From: Effrenium voratum
Taxonomy: Eukaryota; Sar; Dinophyceae; Suessiales; Symbiodiniaceae
Reading direction: 5' to 3'
Length of the DNA stretch: 64,000 nt
NCBI GenBank assembly: GCA_963377175.1
Contig: CAUJNA010000535.1
Span: 400,001 to 464,000 of the forward strand
Shown in pieces: positions 11,413 to 20,450 of this stretch; within the stretch, counting starts at the first letter, position 1; every line of letters starts with the position of its first letter. The position numbers and the translations under genes are program-made. The notes under the pieces were generated by a model. The model saw nothing but the letters and a program-made list of their open reading frames with translations. It was not told where the DNA came from and did no database searches.

Positions 11413-14400
11413 CAAAGAATTTATTTTATAATGGCCATAAGCAAGTGAGTTTACACTATCTGTCCAATATTTTTTGTTTTCATAACTACTAAGAGCAATT
11501 TTTTTAGTTGTTATACTAAAAATTCTGTGGTTTTTACTTCTAATACTATTAAATGACTTATGTATAACCTCATTAGTTTTTAAAACCGTCTCAAACTCTT
11601 CATATTTCATTTGACGTCTTACTGTGCCTTTTGCTATGCCCTTACATTTCTTATATTTTTTATCATCACCATAAACTGAGTAAGCATAGCATTTAGGACG
11701 AAGAGCTATAAACCCTGTTATTATTTTACTTTTTAATTCATCCTTAAATTTACCTAATACTTTCTTGTTATTATCATCATAACATTTATGTTCCTTAGGA
11801 TAATCTGAAAAATCTAATTCTTTTTTAATTGTATTAAGGTCTTCATAAATGTCATTGGTTTTAGTATGAAATACAAAACTATCAGTATCAGTATATACCA
11901 TTTTAATATTATCTCCATATTTAGGCTTCATAACGTCATAATAAAATTTATACATGTGTTGCTTACTCAAATCTAAAATACTCATCCCAATAAATATAGG
12001 TTTGTCTAGTTTCAACTTTGTTTTTTGCTTTTCAACTCCAACCAAATTTTCATTAATGATATGACTATGTTTGAAGTTAGGATTACTTACACACTTCATA
12101 TATCTAGTTTCATCACTCACAACCTCAAAATCTAAATGTTTCCTTTTATCCTCCATTGTTTTTCCAAATATGGCATTGTTCATCAATTTGTAAACATCTT
12201 TCTCAAAATCATTTCTAGCATTCTTCCTCTTCTCAGTGTTAAACTCAATGTAAGGTTTTAAAACTTCTTTTTGTTCAAATTTAATTGCTCTATGAATTTT
12301 CTTAAGTTTTAACCCTTGCTTCAAATAAAATTGCAAGGTTCTTATATGGATTACATATTTTTCTTTATCATTTAAATTCAATACTAATTTATTTGTTTTC
12401 TCATCCGTAGGTTTTTTATGATTTAAAAATTCATAAATTTCAATTTGTTTATCTGACAGCATGTCGGCTTTAACATTCATAACCTCAGGTGCCATTGGAT
12501 AGTCATTGTGTAAATCGTGTAATTCTTTAGGATATTCTAAATCCACTTCTAGAATATATCCAATATTATTATTTTTGTAATTAATAATGTCTTCTTCTTT
12601 TAATGTATCATCCCATTTTAGATTTTTATATGGCAGTTTTTGTATCATGCTTAACCCGTACAAATTATTAGCATCAAAATAGTTAATATAACTACTTTCT
12701 TTATTTTTATCATATTCTTCTCCCATGTATTTATTATTTGCTTCAACTTTTTTAGTAGAAACCATACACATCCCGCCTCTAAGTCCCGCTTCTATCATTT
12801 CATACATTTCTTGGTCATATATTAAATCAATCTCTACACCAGTCATTTTAAGCATAGCATCAAAAGCAAAGTTAGGCAATGTATAATAATAAGCAGGGTC
12901 CAATCCATAATATTTCATACATACATCTCTAAAGTTTTCGAAAATGTCAGTCAATAATAATACATCAGTTTTCAAATATAAATCATGGTATTCACCCATA
13001 TTCTTAATGTCGAAATGCTTCCATATAATTTTTGCCCTTTCATAGTCGTTAACACTTATACCTTCTTCACTCAACTGACTATAAAAATCATCCTTACTCG
13101 GTAATTGCTCATCATCAAATTTATCAAATGAATTCATGTAGTCATAAGGATAAACACCTTTATCAGTTAATAAATCTAGACATTTCTCACTCTTAATCAA
13201 ATCATTTTTACTACTAAACCTAAAATTATCTTTCCAGTCTTCACGCAATAACCATTTACTTTTATCTTCTTCATCTGTATTATCATACTTACTCATTGAA
13301 ACTAACTTATCTAATGAAGCAGTTAAAAACCCGAAAGTGTCTTTAACACTCAAACTTTCAAAACTGATATTAATAAATTTTTCACTGTTCTGAGCGATGA
13401 CACCTATTTTACTGTTGTTACTTAATTTATCAGCATTTTGAATAATTAAATGACCGTCATAATTTTTCATGTTATGAAAGAATACTGGAATTTTAAAATA
13501 TCTATTACAAAAATTAAGATTGCAAACATTATGAGCACAACCTCTATACTTACCTGTAAAATGACAATGGTCTCTAACTTTTCTATATTTCTCTGCTTCC
13601 TTGGAATTCTTATAGTTCATTCTAAACTTGTTTCGCGAAGCTGACGCATCGCTCAAGCGAAATGCGTCTCCACAAATAAAGCAGTTTTTAGCATTTTTAA
13701 AATCTTCTTTGTCTTCATCAGTCATGTCTATTTTTTCGTTTTCTCCCATCTTCTCCTTTACTTCTGCCCTAATGTCATTAAGTTTTTGACAAAACACATC
13801 AACAGCATCTTTACCGCGATACATAAATTCATAATTTGTATTATCAACAGCATTAACCATATTAAGCATAAAACCACATGGCTTATGCTCTTGATAAGAA
13901 AAAGTGTTTTTATCTTCATCTTCATCAGGTTTTTTCAGTTCCTCTGTCAAACATTCAAAATCAGCATATACAACAAAAGGACATCTTAACTTTTTGAAGT
14001 GATGCTTAAAACTCACTTTCTCATAAGGCTTAGGCATTACTATTTGTTGTCCTTCAACTTCCATGCATCCACTATCATAATGTTTATTTAATAATTCTTC
14101 ATTTCTAAATCCATGATTACAATATTTACAAAAATAGGACTTACCATTATGATTACTTTTTTGATTATTAATAAGTCTGCTCAAACTTTTTATATACACA
14201 TAATGACTGCAATCCTCATCATCAACTCTTAATAAATCAAAATGAAAAGAAGCATCTTTATTTTTCAATTTTCTACTAATAACAATTTGTTCATTATCAT
14301 CAATTTCATAAACATTAATGGATATTGACTTATTATTTTCTTCAAATATATCTATATCATTATTATTAGCAGGAAAACTCACACCATCAAAAATCAAATC

Positions 14401-15228
14401 ACTTGCTATCTTCTTGTAATGAAACATCTTTTCAGGGTGTGCTTTATCACAAATTTTACAATATCCACACTCAATAGAATATTTAAAACACTTGTCATCT
14501 TGATTTTTAATATTGATACATGCCTTTTTCTTTTTAATCCATTCTGGAAGTTCGATATATTTACCAGCTCTAGTCGGATTATATTTATTATACATGATAT
14601 GAATATTATTAATATTGCTAATTATTAATCCTGACTGATACAAAGCCATATCTAAAATTCTTGTTTCAACATCAGGCCTCATTCTTTTCAAAGCATTCCT
14701 TAAATCCTCTTCATTTACAATAGTGTACGACCTTGTCCTAACTGTTACGTTTCTCTCCTCATCAAATAAGTTCATAACTTTCATATTTATTGTAGCATTC
14801 AGTTTCATTCCTCTATTCTCTGTCAAGTATTCATTAAGTTTGTCAAATTGATAATTAAAATAAGTCAATCCGTTCAACTCTTTTAAATGAATGTTTGAAA
14901 TTGTGTAGGCGTTGGCATATGCTCTAAAGGCGCTTCTTTCTTCTGTTATTACTGCTTTTTTCTTAATAGCATGTTTTAAAACCGTTCTTGCTCCTACTCT
15001 TTCTCTGATTTGATTTGCTTTGTAGTCATTAGTTTTCTTTACTGCTTCAAGTCTCTTACTCAATCTATTGCTTATTGGTTTTTCTGGATTATATCTATAC
15101 TGGTTGTTTCCTATAATTATGGTTTTAAGTTTTTTACCTTTATTATTTAATTTGTATTCTCCTAAATTTTCTTTAAGAAGATACTTAACTATTTTAGTGT
15201 TTTCATCTGGCGATAAATCTCTATTCAT
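11401..15228 (-). CDS. polB: Protein-primed family B DNA polymerase
   Basis: 1275 residues, the normal size for Polinton-type polymerases with their long N-terminal extension. Visible in order: a Cys cluster near 254-260; a C2HC finger (C367, C370, H383, C388); Exo I around VVYADFECL (419-427); a CxxC at 516-519 with DHCHFTGKYRG at 553-563 and the following Cys/His residues, an HNH/Zn-like insert common in this polymerase group; Exo II FFHNMKNYDGHL (583-594); Exo III YLKTDVLLLTD (751-761); Pol A YFDANNLYGLSM (850-861); Pol B KLMNNAIFGKTMED (1014-1027); Pol C YTDTDSF (1112-1118); and a KxY-type motif near 1179. All catalytic acidic residues appear intact. It should replicate the element from protein-primed ends within the inverted repeats. 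It has an early-type promoter. Confidence 0.97.
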   Translation of the reverse strand: MNRDLSPDENTKIVKYLLKENLGEYKLNNKGKKLKTIIIGNNQYRYNPEKPISNRLSKRLEAVKKTNDYKANQIRERVGARTVLKHAIKKKAVITEERSAFRAYANAYTISNIHLKELNGLTYFNYQFDKLNEYLTENRGMKLNATINMKVMNLFDEERNVTVRTRSYTIVNEEDLRNALKRMRPDVETRILDMALYQSGLIISNINNIHIMYNKYNPTRAGKYIELPEWIKKKKACINIKNQDDKCFKYSIECGYCKICDKAHPEKMFHYKKIASDLIFDGVSFPANNNDIDIFEENNKSISINVYEIDDNEQIVISRKLKNKDASFHFDLLRVDDEDCSHYVYIKSLSRLINNQKSNHNGKSYFCKYCNHGFRNEELLNKHYDSGCMEVEGQQIVMPKPYEKVSFKHHFKKLRCPFVVYADFECLTEELKKPDEDEDKNTFSYQEHKPCGFMLNMVNAVDNTNYEFMYRGKDAVDVFCQKLNDIRAEVKEKMGENEKIDMTDEDKEDFKNAKNCFICGDAFRLSDASASRNKFRMNYKNSKEAEKYRKVRDHCHFTGKYRGCAHNVCNLNFCNRYFKIPVFFHNMKNYDGHLIIQNADKLSNNSKIGVIAQNSEKFINISFESLSVKDTFGFLTASLDKLVSMSKYDNTDEEDKSKWLLREDWKDNFRFSSKNDLIKSEKCLDLLTDKGVYPYDYMNSFDKFDDEQLPSKDDFYSQLSEEGISVNDYERAKIIWKHFDIKNMGEYHDLYLKTDVLLLTDIFENFRDVCMKYYGLDPAYYYTLPNFAFDAMLKMTGVEIDLIYDQEMYEMIEAGLRGGMCMVSTKKVEANNKYMGEEYDKNKESSYINYFDANNLYGLSMIQKLPYKNLKWDDTLKEEDIINYKNNNIGYILEVDLEYPKELHDLHNDYPMAPEVMNVKADMLSDKQIEIYEFLNHKKPTDEKTNKLVLNLNDKEKYVIHIRTLQFYLKQGLKLKKIHRAIKFEQKEVLKPYIEFNTEKRKNARNDFEKDVYKLMNNAIFGKTMEDKRKHLDFEVVSDETRYMKCVSNPNFKHSHIINENLVGVEKQKTKLKLDKPIFIGMSILDLSKQHMYKFYYDVMKPKYGDNIKMVYTDTDSFVFHTKTNDIYEDLNTIKKELDFSDYPKEHKCYDDNNKKVLGKFKDELKSKIITGFIALRPKCYAYSVYGDDKKYKKCKGIAKGTVRRQMKYEEFETVLKTNEVIHKSFNSIRSKNHRIFSITTKKIALSSYENKKYWTDSVNSLAYGHYKINSLKTT

Positions 15229-15230
15229 AT

Positions 15231-15275
15231 TATTAACTATATAATTTAATTAATGGTTTTCTCTTTAAGTCTTTT
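15231..15275 (-). promoter_or_regulatory. Early-type promoter of polB
   Basis: The minus-strand core CTTAAAGAGAAA (15258-15269) is followed by an AT-rich TATA-like stretch and the polB ATG at 15228. It differs from the consensus by one base. Confidence 0.55.
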
Positions 15276-15336
15276 TAAAGTCATAAAATTCTAAGAACTA
15301 AACAACTATATCAAAGATTAGTATAAATTATTATTT

Positions 15337-16254
15337 TTAATTTTCAATTAACAATAATTCATGACGCAAATAATGTCTCTTCAAACCTTCTAATACATAG
15401 TAAGTTTGAAGTGTCATATCTTTGTCTATCCTTTCTATTTTGTATTTCCTTTCTGTCCACTTTGGGTTGGTTTCTTTCCTCGATGTATAATTACCTTTTC
15501 CTTTTTGGTATATTTTCACTGTGTCTGAAACAGATAATTTAGGATATTTTCTCATATGCTTTTGCTTCAGTGTAAGGTTTGCTTTTACATTTGCTCTGTT
15601 GTCATCATCATGCGCTTCATTTGGTTTCATTCCAGTTGATGAGTGAATAGCGCTATTATATTTCTTTAATGTAGGTTTCAACATATCAGTCCATCTACCT
15701 TTAGTAAAGTGTATTCTGTCTCCTATTCCTTTTTTCATCGTTCTAATAAATCTCTCCACAATATTGGCATGTGTTAGCGTTGTTTTATGTATTATACCTA
15801 AATCATCTAAATATTTCTTTACTTCTGCTTTAAATGCTCCGTCATCATCAGAAAAGATTTCCACAGGCTCGCCCATAACTTTAAATGCTTCTTTCAAACC
15901 TTTCAAAACATTTGGACTGTCTCTTTGAAACATTGGATACACAAAACCTAATTTACTGAAAGCATCTATTACAATCAATGCGTAGCGTTCTTCATCTTCT
16001 TTCTTAAATATTTTCATATCCATAATATCTATTTGAAATTCTGCTCTGGCATATGGAACTAAGAAACTGTTATAATTCTGATACGGTTTTATTTGCTTGT
16101 TAGGTTGCTTCTTCAACCACTTTGCCACTTCTTCTAATGTTACACTTGCTCCTTTCTCTTTTGCTTGATTGTATAAGCTTTGTTTAGAACCATATCCTGT
16201 CTCAAGGTCATAATACAGATTGCTCATTATCTCCTCATTACTTAGTTTACTCAT
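15337..16254 (-). CDS. int: RVE-superfamily integrase
   Basis: 305 residues. A helical N-terminal part is followed by the RNase H-fold catalytic core: the first acidic residue is D76 in FQIDIMDM, the second is in FSDDDGAF (D136-D138), and the glutamate is E167 in NIVERFIRT. The interval to the glutamate is slightly shorter than the usual D-35-E. The last ~60 residues (VSDTVKIYQKGKG and after) look like the SH3/chromodomain-like tail found in Polinton and retroelement integrases. This enzyme would insert the element into host DNA using the inverted-repeat ends. No clear early or late motif is seen upstream; the start is preceded by an AT-rich leader only. Confidence 0.95.
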   Translation of the reverse strand: MSKLSNEEIMSNLYYDLETGYGSKQSLYNQAKEKGASVTLEEVAKWLKKQPNKQIKPYQNYNSFLVPYARAEFQIDIMDMKIFKKEDEERYALIVIDAFSKLGFVYPMFQRDSPNVLKGLKEAFKVMGEPVEIFSDDDGAFKAEVKKYLDDLGIIHKTTLTHANIVERFIRTMKKGIGDRIHFTKGRWTDMLKPTLKKYNSAIHSSTGMKPNEAHDDDNRANVKANLTLKQKHMRKYPKLSVSDTVKIYQKGKGNYTSRKETNPKWTERKYKIERIDKDMTLQTYYVLEGLKRHYLRHELLLIEN

Positions 16255-16301
16255 ATATTGAAATTGGATTATATTAATTAAAATTAATTAATATTATCCA
16301 A

Positions 16302-16661
16302 TTAGACTTTACTTTTAGTACTCTGGCACTTTTTACTTTTCTCATGTCTTGATTTGTTAGAACTGTTGGCCATTGATTTTCCACAAATATTACATGTATA
16401 AGGTTTATTAAGTTTTTCTTGAAAGTATTTTTTATGATAATCCTTTTGATATTGTTTCTCTTTATTTTCTTTTGTTTCTTCGCTATCAGTAGGACTTGGC
16501 AACACATCAGCATCTGAACTTTTATAATGTCTTTCAATGTCATCAGCAAAACTACTATTCATAAATAACATATTCATAAAGTCATTATAATCATCTTCAT
16601 CATGTATTCCTCCTAACAATCTATCGCTTCCATCATCTGAGTGTCTGCTATAGAATGGCAT
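16302..16661 (-). CDS. Acidic protein with C-terminal C2HC zinc finger
   Basis: 119 residues. The first ~75 residues are acidic, rich in Asp and Ser. The C-terminus holds one finger with pattern C-x2-C-x12-H-x5-C (YTCNICGKSM, then a His and a final Cys) within a Lys-rich tail. It has a clear early-type promoter. A DNA- or RNA-binding regulator is plausible but not shown. Confidence 0.72.
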   Translation of the reverse strand: MPFYSRHSDDGSDRLLGGIHDEDDYNDFMNMLFMNSSFADDIERHYKSSDADVLPSPTDSEETKENKEKQYQKDYHKKYFQEKLNKPYTCNICGKSMANSSNKSRHEKSKKCQSTKSKV

Positions 16662-16666
16662 TTAAC

Positions 16667-16704
16667 TTATATAATAAAGTCGTTATTTCTTTAAGGCATT
16701 TTTA
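16667..16704 (-). promoter_or_regulatory. Early-type promoter
   Basis: The minus-strand core CTTAAAGAAAT at 16685-16695 is followed by TTATTATATAAG and the ATG at 16661. This is the cleanest example of the motif. Confidence 0.7.
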
Positions 16705-16716
16705 CAAATTCTTGTA

Positions 16717-17567
16717 TTATTTTTTCTTCTTGCCTCGGCTACTTTTTGTATTTATGCTTTCTGGGCTTCTACTCCTGCTTCTTGTTTCCATTTGTTCCCT
16801 CGTCCATTCACTACCTCTTGCTATTTCTTGGGGTGAGTTGCTCCTGCTTCTTGTTTCTAATTGTCTTCTGTTCATTTGATTATCTCTTGCTCTTTCTTCT
16901 GGTGAGTGGCTTCTGCTTCTTGCTTCTACCTGTCGTCTTGACCAGAATGATGTCCTCGGTTGTTCTTCTTCCTGTTCCCTTGATTGTTCTGATGGTGTGG
17001 ATGTCTTCTTGTCACGCTTGAATAGTTCAAATACGCTCTTGTCTTCTCCACCTAAAAATATGTTTCTTAACGATTTTATTTCTCGGCTTTCCTCTTTCTT
17101 ATCTTTTTCGGTTGATGCTGATGACGATGATGATGTTAAATGAAGACTTTGTAAATCTTCCTGCTTTTCATCTTTTGGTTCATCTTTTGGTTCATCTTTG
17201 GTTCATCTTTTGGTCCTGAAGTTGCATTACTATAAATTTCATCAGTAAAATCTTTTGCTATATATCGTGTTGTTTGTGCGTCTGCCTCGTTGTTTTCATA
17301 TAACTGTGATGTTGGCGCTACTTCATCAAACATACCAGGGAACAATTCGTGTTGAAGAACTTGTTCATCAGTTTGAACCCTAGCATTCAACCGTAGTCTC
17401 CTATCGTATTTTGAAAGGTCAAAATCGTCAAAATCTATATTGTTGATTGGCAAGTCAATTACCTGTCTTTCGGGGATGATTTCAATTTTTAATCTGTGCG
17501 TCATCGCTTCCTTTAGCATTTCTTCAAAAGTAGGGCGTCGGCGTAATCCATAATATTTATCAGTCAT
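16717..17567 (-). CDS. RS-repeat protein interrupted by a one-base frameshift
   Basis: The intact N-terminal frame (17136-17567, 143 residues) starts with RRRPTFEEMLKEA, a motif also seen near the N-terminus of the next gene (RPSYDELLKET). At 17168-17214 there is a 12-nt repeat encoding DEPK. One unit has 11 nt (a lost T in TCTTTTGGT), which shifts the frame and gives a short aberrant end. In the other frame the protein continues about 150 residues to a stop at 16717-16719, with Ser-rich, Lys/Glu-rich and three similar segments ending in RSRSxSPE-type sequence. This is either a real mutation, a slippage site or an assembly error. The RS-like repeats suggest nucleic-acid or capsid-interior binding, by inference. 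Confidence 0.6.
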
Positions 17568-17587
17568 ATTAAATATTATATATTTTA

Positions 17588-18511
17588 TTAAACTTCCGCT
17601 GGTATTTCTTTAACCGAACCATCCATCACGGTTGGACTATCTTCTTTTTCCTTAGGTCGTGGGTGGAAAACTGAGTAATACACTTTATCATTGTAAAACC
17701 TTACTAATTTCAATCTGTGTTCCTTCTTGATAAAATCACCATCGCTATTAATTAAAGCATTATATAACTCAGTGAATTCTTCATGAACACTGTCTTTAAT
17801 CTTTCTAAATCCTTTCAGTTTGTCCATGACTGTTTTCATCTCTTCTGGTCTGCTTGCAAGATAAGCGGGTGTTAGTTCAGACGCTCTTTTCTTAAACTCG
17901 TTGTAACCATAAGCGTCTTCTGCTTTTGATTCTACTTCAACAACTGGGTCGTCTTCTCGTTCATCTTCTTCTTCGCCTTCCTCTAATGGTTCTAATTCTG
18001 GCATTTCATCAGCGGACACCATTGAATGAACTTCTACACCGGCAGGATATGAACTCTTTGATACAGCACTTGCCATTTCTTCGTGTTGTTCTCTCCAACG
18101 TCTCATTCGTTCAGCGAGTTCTTCTTTCTGTTTGTTTGTTTCCGCCAATCCTTCTTGAATGAAAGACTGGTGTTGTTTCAGTGTGTCAGCAAGTTTCAAT
18201 TCATCATTAAGTTTAGCTCTTACACTACCATCGTCCGACATTGCTCCTTTCATAACTTCTCCTCTCCGGTCTAGTTCTTGTTTCTTTTGAATGTCTAAGA
18301 CGTCCTTATTATCAAACTGACTACCGTATTGGTTTAATCTGTATCTTGTCGCTTTTCTGTCTATCACATTTTCAATTGATGGACGGTTCTCATCTCCTAC
18401 CAACGTTTCTTTTAACAATTCATCATAAGAAGGTCTCAAATGTAATTGTGATTTCAATGAACCTACTTTTACCGGTCCTACTGTATTCAATCTACTAATT
18501 GATTTAATCAT
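17588..18511 (-). CDS. Coiled-coil acidic protein
   Basis: 307 residues. The N-terminus contains LRPSYDELLKET, matching a motif in the adjacent 17567 gene. Residues ~90-150 are strongly charged and heptad-like (coiled coil), and ~165-195 form a Glu/Asp-rich stretch. The remainder is mixed and has no recognised domain. It lies in a leftward block between the integrase side and penton, with a TCTA late-type promoter. A scaffold or virion-core protein would fit, but nothing in the sequence proves it. Confidence 0.75.
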   Translation of the reverse strand: MIKSISRLNTVGPVKVGSLKSQLHLRPSYDELLKETLVGDENRPSIENVIDRKATRYRLNQYGSQFDNKDVLDIQKKQELDRRGEVMKGAMSDDGSVRAKLNDELKLADTLKQHQSFIQEGLAETNKQKEELAERMRRWREQHEEMASAVSKSSYPAGVEVHSMVSADEMPELEPLEEGEEEDEREDDPVVEVESKAEDAYGYNEFKKRASELTPAYLASRPEEMKTVMDKLKGFRKIKDSVHEEFTELYNALINSDGDFIKKEHRLKLVRFYNDKVYYSVFHPRPKEKEDSPTVMDGSVKEIPAEV

Positions 18512-18530
18512 AGTATATTAATTATTTAGA
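18512..18530 (-). promoter_or_regulatory. TCTA late-type promoter
   Basis: TCTA on the minus strand at 18527-18530, in AT-only surroundings, 15 nt before the ATG at 18511. Confidence 0.55.
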
Positions 18531-18538
18531 AAAATAAA

Positions 18539-18871
18539 TTAATCAGAGATATTCTTAATCATTTCTTCTAAATGCTTCTTTCTTACAGTTAGTTGTTCCT
18601 TTGTTTGTATTCCATCTGGTGACCGTGTGTTGTCTAATATTTTTCTTATTCTGTCTAATTCCTTTCTGTAACTTTCGGTTCTGTTGCTTTCAGCTAAATC
18701 ATTTCTATACTTTATTAATGCTCCCTGTGATTTTCTCGCTTCCAGTGTGTCCTTCAACTGTTTAAAATAGTTCATTCTTGAAGCAACTCCCCATAAATCT
18801 GAAACATTATAATGACGTTCTACTTGTGGCGCCCTTTTAAATTCTACATTTCTATGGCTTCTCATAAGCAT
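18539..18871 (-). CDS. Small basic helical protein
   Basis: 110 residues, mostly charged and predicted helical by eye, with a basic N-terminus (MLMRSHRNVEFKRAP). No domain recognised. It is compactly placed between two other leftward genes with TCTA promoters, so it is probably expressed with the virion genes. Confidence 0.7.
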   Translation of the reverse strand: MLMRSHRNVEFKRAPQVERHYNVSDLWGVASRMNYFKQLKDTLEARKSQGALIKYRNDLAESNRTESYRKELDRIRKILDNTRSPDGIQTKEQLTVRKKHLEEMIKNISD

Positions 18872-18894
18872 GAATAATATATATTATAATTAGA
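18872..18894 (-). promoter_or_regulatory. TCTA late-type promoter
   Basis: Minus-strand TCTA at 18891-18894, 19 nt before the ATG at 18871, in an AT-only context. Confidence 0.55.
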
Positions 18895-18901
18895 TTATTA
18901 T

Positions 18902-19396
18902 TTAAAACATTGATGAAGATAATTTGTTTATTTTTTCTTGTTTATCTTGTTTTTTCTTTTGTTTAAGTTCTTCATAATGTTGGCTTAATAGTTCTGTTGC
19001 CGTGGGTTTCTTAATAGTTTCTTTAATCACTTCTTGTTTAATCTCATTCTTAATTTCTTCTTTTACTTCTGGTTTTATCTTTCTAATATTCTTTTGTGGA
19101 TTGACTGGTAATAACTCAGTAGGTGCTCCCTTACAATTTTTAGGATGTGAGTGTCTCAAACTTTTCAATGTCATCTTTTTAGAGCATTGTTCACATTCTA
19201 CTAATTCAACTTCTTTTTTAGTTCTTGGTAATGCTTTTGCTTTCGCTTTTGGTTCAGGAATAACTTCTTCAGGTTTAACTTCTTCTGGCGTTGGTTCTTC
19301 ATTAACTGTTTCATTTTGTTCAACGACTTCATTATTAACAGGTGCTTCTTCTGTTTTAGTTTCATTACTAACATCTACTACCTCAATACTTGACAT
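18902..19396 (-). CDS. Acidic/basic protein with central C2HC finger
   Basis: 164 residues from the chosen start. An upstream in-frame ATG exists at 19418-19420, but it lies inside a perfect palindrome and upstream of the TCTA element, so the ATG at 19394-19396 (MSSIEVVDV) is preferred. The N-terminal half is rich in Glu, Pro and Val. A finger-like C-x2-C-x11-H-x4-C segment follows (VECEQCSKKM), then a Lys/Glu-rich tail likely to form a coiled coil. It is adjacent to penton with the same promoter class, so a virion-associated role is possible. Confidence 0.72.
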   Translation of the reverse strand: MSSIEVVDVSNETKTEEAPVNNEVVEQNETVNEEPTPEEVKPEEVIPEPKAKAKALPRTKKEVELVECEQCSKKMTLKSLRHSHPKNCKGAPTELLPVNPQKNIRKIKPEVKEEIKNEIKQEVIKETIKKPTATELLSQHYEELKQKKKQDKQEKINKLSSSMF

Positions 19397-19412
19397 AATA
19401 TATATATATAGA
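19397..19412 (-). promoter_or_regulatory. TCTA late-type promoter deciding the start
   Basis: TCTA at 19409-19412 on the minus strand, followed by an alternating TA tract and the ATG at 19396. It sits downstream of the first in-frame ATG, which argues against that start. Confidence 0.55.
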
Positions 19413-19437
19413 TTTTCCATATGGAAAATCTATATAT
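19404..19437. repeat. Perfect 34-bp palindrome
   Basis: Two 17-nt arms meet at CCATATGG (centre 19420/19421) between the 18902-19396 gene and the end of penton. The arm ends contain TCTATATA. It could be an operator-like site, a hairpin in the penton 3' region, or an insertion footprint. Confidence 0.8.
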
Positions 19438-19476
19438 TATTCTAAGTTTTTGACATTTGATATTACAATTTCATTA

Positions 19477-20334
19477 TCAAATAATGTCACTTTTTACGAA
19501 AAGGAGACTAAAACTACAATTAACTCCATTCAAATTAATTTCATTCCCTGCTGAATTAGAAATCCAAAAATCCAATTGTTTAAAGGTTCTATTAGATACA
19601 TCTAAATAGTCCAAAGCATTTACTCCGTCACCATCAAAAATAATTCCCGCATGTGGCGCTGTGACTGGCACTTTCTTAACAACTGTACTATCTCCCGTTC
19701 TTAAATTTACTTGATTATAATTAGACAACTGAGAAGAATGAATATAAATATTTCTAATGGGTTGAAGATTAACGAAACCAGAAACATAAGCATTACCATA
19801 TTGATAAACATTCATTTGATAATTTCCTAAAACTTCATTAACAGACTTTAAATCATTAGCATCAAAACTTCCAATCCAAATATAACTTTCATATATTATC
19901 TTCATTTGTTCATCAGTTAATACTGCAAATTGTCTATCGGCATAGTTTGAAGAAATCGTGATTTTATTAGTTTTTACACTGTAAGTAACTTCATAAGTAT
20001 TTGAGAAATTAACATTATCAACAATACCGTTAATTTTTGATTTTAATTCTGTTGCCAGTTCTGTGCCAGTATAAACTCCTTCTGCCAATGCAACAGCAAT
20101 CCAATGAACATTTGTATTATCTTCATCTGGAACTAACGGAGAAGAATAAAAGTATAGTATATTATTTAATCCTGACTGTATTGAATACCACGAGTTAGGT
20201 AATGTTACTTCGTGAATGTAGCAATGAACCCCGTTGTCTGTTTGTAATGTTTCCGGCAATTCAACTCTAAAATTTGATGATGTGCCTCTAATCCTATGAG
20301 CACTGTCAATATAGACCTTCTTGTATGTCAACAT
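19477..20334 (-). CDS. Minor capsid protein (penton)
   Basis: 285 residues, the usual size for Polinton/PLV penton proteins. The N-terminus has the family pattern YIDSAHRIRGTSSNFRVELP followed by a stretch containing LPNSWYSIQSGLNN. The C-terminus has the typical FKQLDFWISNSAGNEINLNG and a final hydrophobic strand. It is mainly beta, as expected for a single jelly roll. It would occupy the five-fold vertices of the icosahedral capsid beside the major capsid protein encoded at 21881-23242. It has a TCTA promoter inside a hairpin and is divergent from the lipase gene. Confidence 0.9.
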   Translation of the reverse strand: MLTYKKVYIDSAHRIRGTSSNFRVELPETLQTDNGVHCYIHEVTLPNSWYSIQSGLNNILYFYSSPLVPDEDNTNVHWIAVALAEGVYTGTELATELKSKINGIVDNVNFSNTYEVTYSVKTNKITISSNYADRQFAVLTDEQMKIIYESYIWIGSFDANDLKSVNEVLGNYQMNVYQYGNAYVSGFVNLQPIRNIYIHSSQLSNYNQVNLRTGDSTVVKKVPVTAPHAGIIFDGDGVNALDYLDVSNRTFKQLDFWISNSAGNEINLNGVNCSFSLLFVKSDII

Positions 20335-20352
20335 AATATATTTTTAATTAGA
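20335..20352 (-). promoter_or_regulatory. TCTA late-type promoter of penton
   Basis: Minus-strand TCTA at 20349-20352, 14 nt before the penton ATG, within the left arm of the hairpin at 20341-20374. Confidence 0.55.
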
Positions 20353-20374
20353 AAATAAATTTTCTAATTAAAAA
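20341..20374. repeat. Perfect hairpin in the penton/lipase divergent region
   Basis: Two 16-nt arms with TTAATTAGAAAAT and its complement are separated by AA. The hairpin lies between divergent transcription units and contains TCTA on both strands, so it could serve promoters in both directions. Confidence 0.75.
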
Positions 20375-20450
20375 TTATTCTGTTGCTTAGGACTTCGTCG
20401 TATGTCAGCATTATTAATTAATTGAGAAATTAATTTATAACTTTAATTAT

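Noticed and set aside
13450..14628. Plus-strand frames of 60-70 codons (13450, 13786, 14419)
   Set aside because: They lie entirely inside the polymerase gene on the opposite strand and show no signature.
16274..16549. 91-codon minus-strand frame
   Set aside because: Overlaps the zinc-finger gene 16302-16661 in another frame; the zinc-finger frame has the conserved Cys/His residues and the promoter.
18902..19420. Upstream ATG at 19420 for the 18902 gene
   Set aside because: It falls in the palindrome and before the TCTA element; the ATG at 19396 fits the promoter spacing of neighbouring genes.
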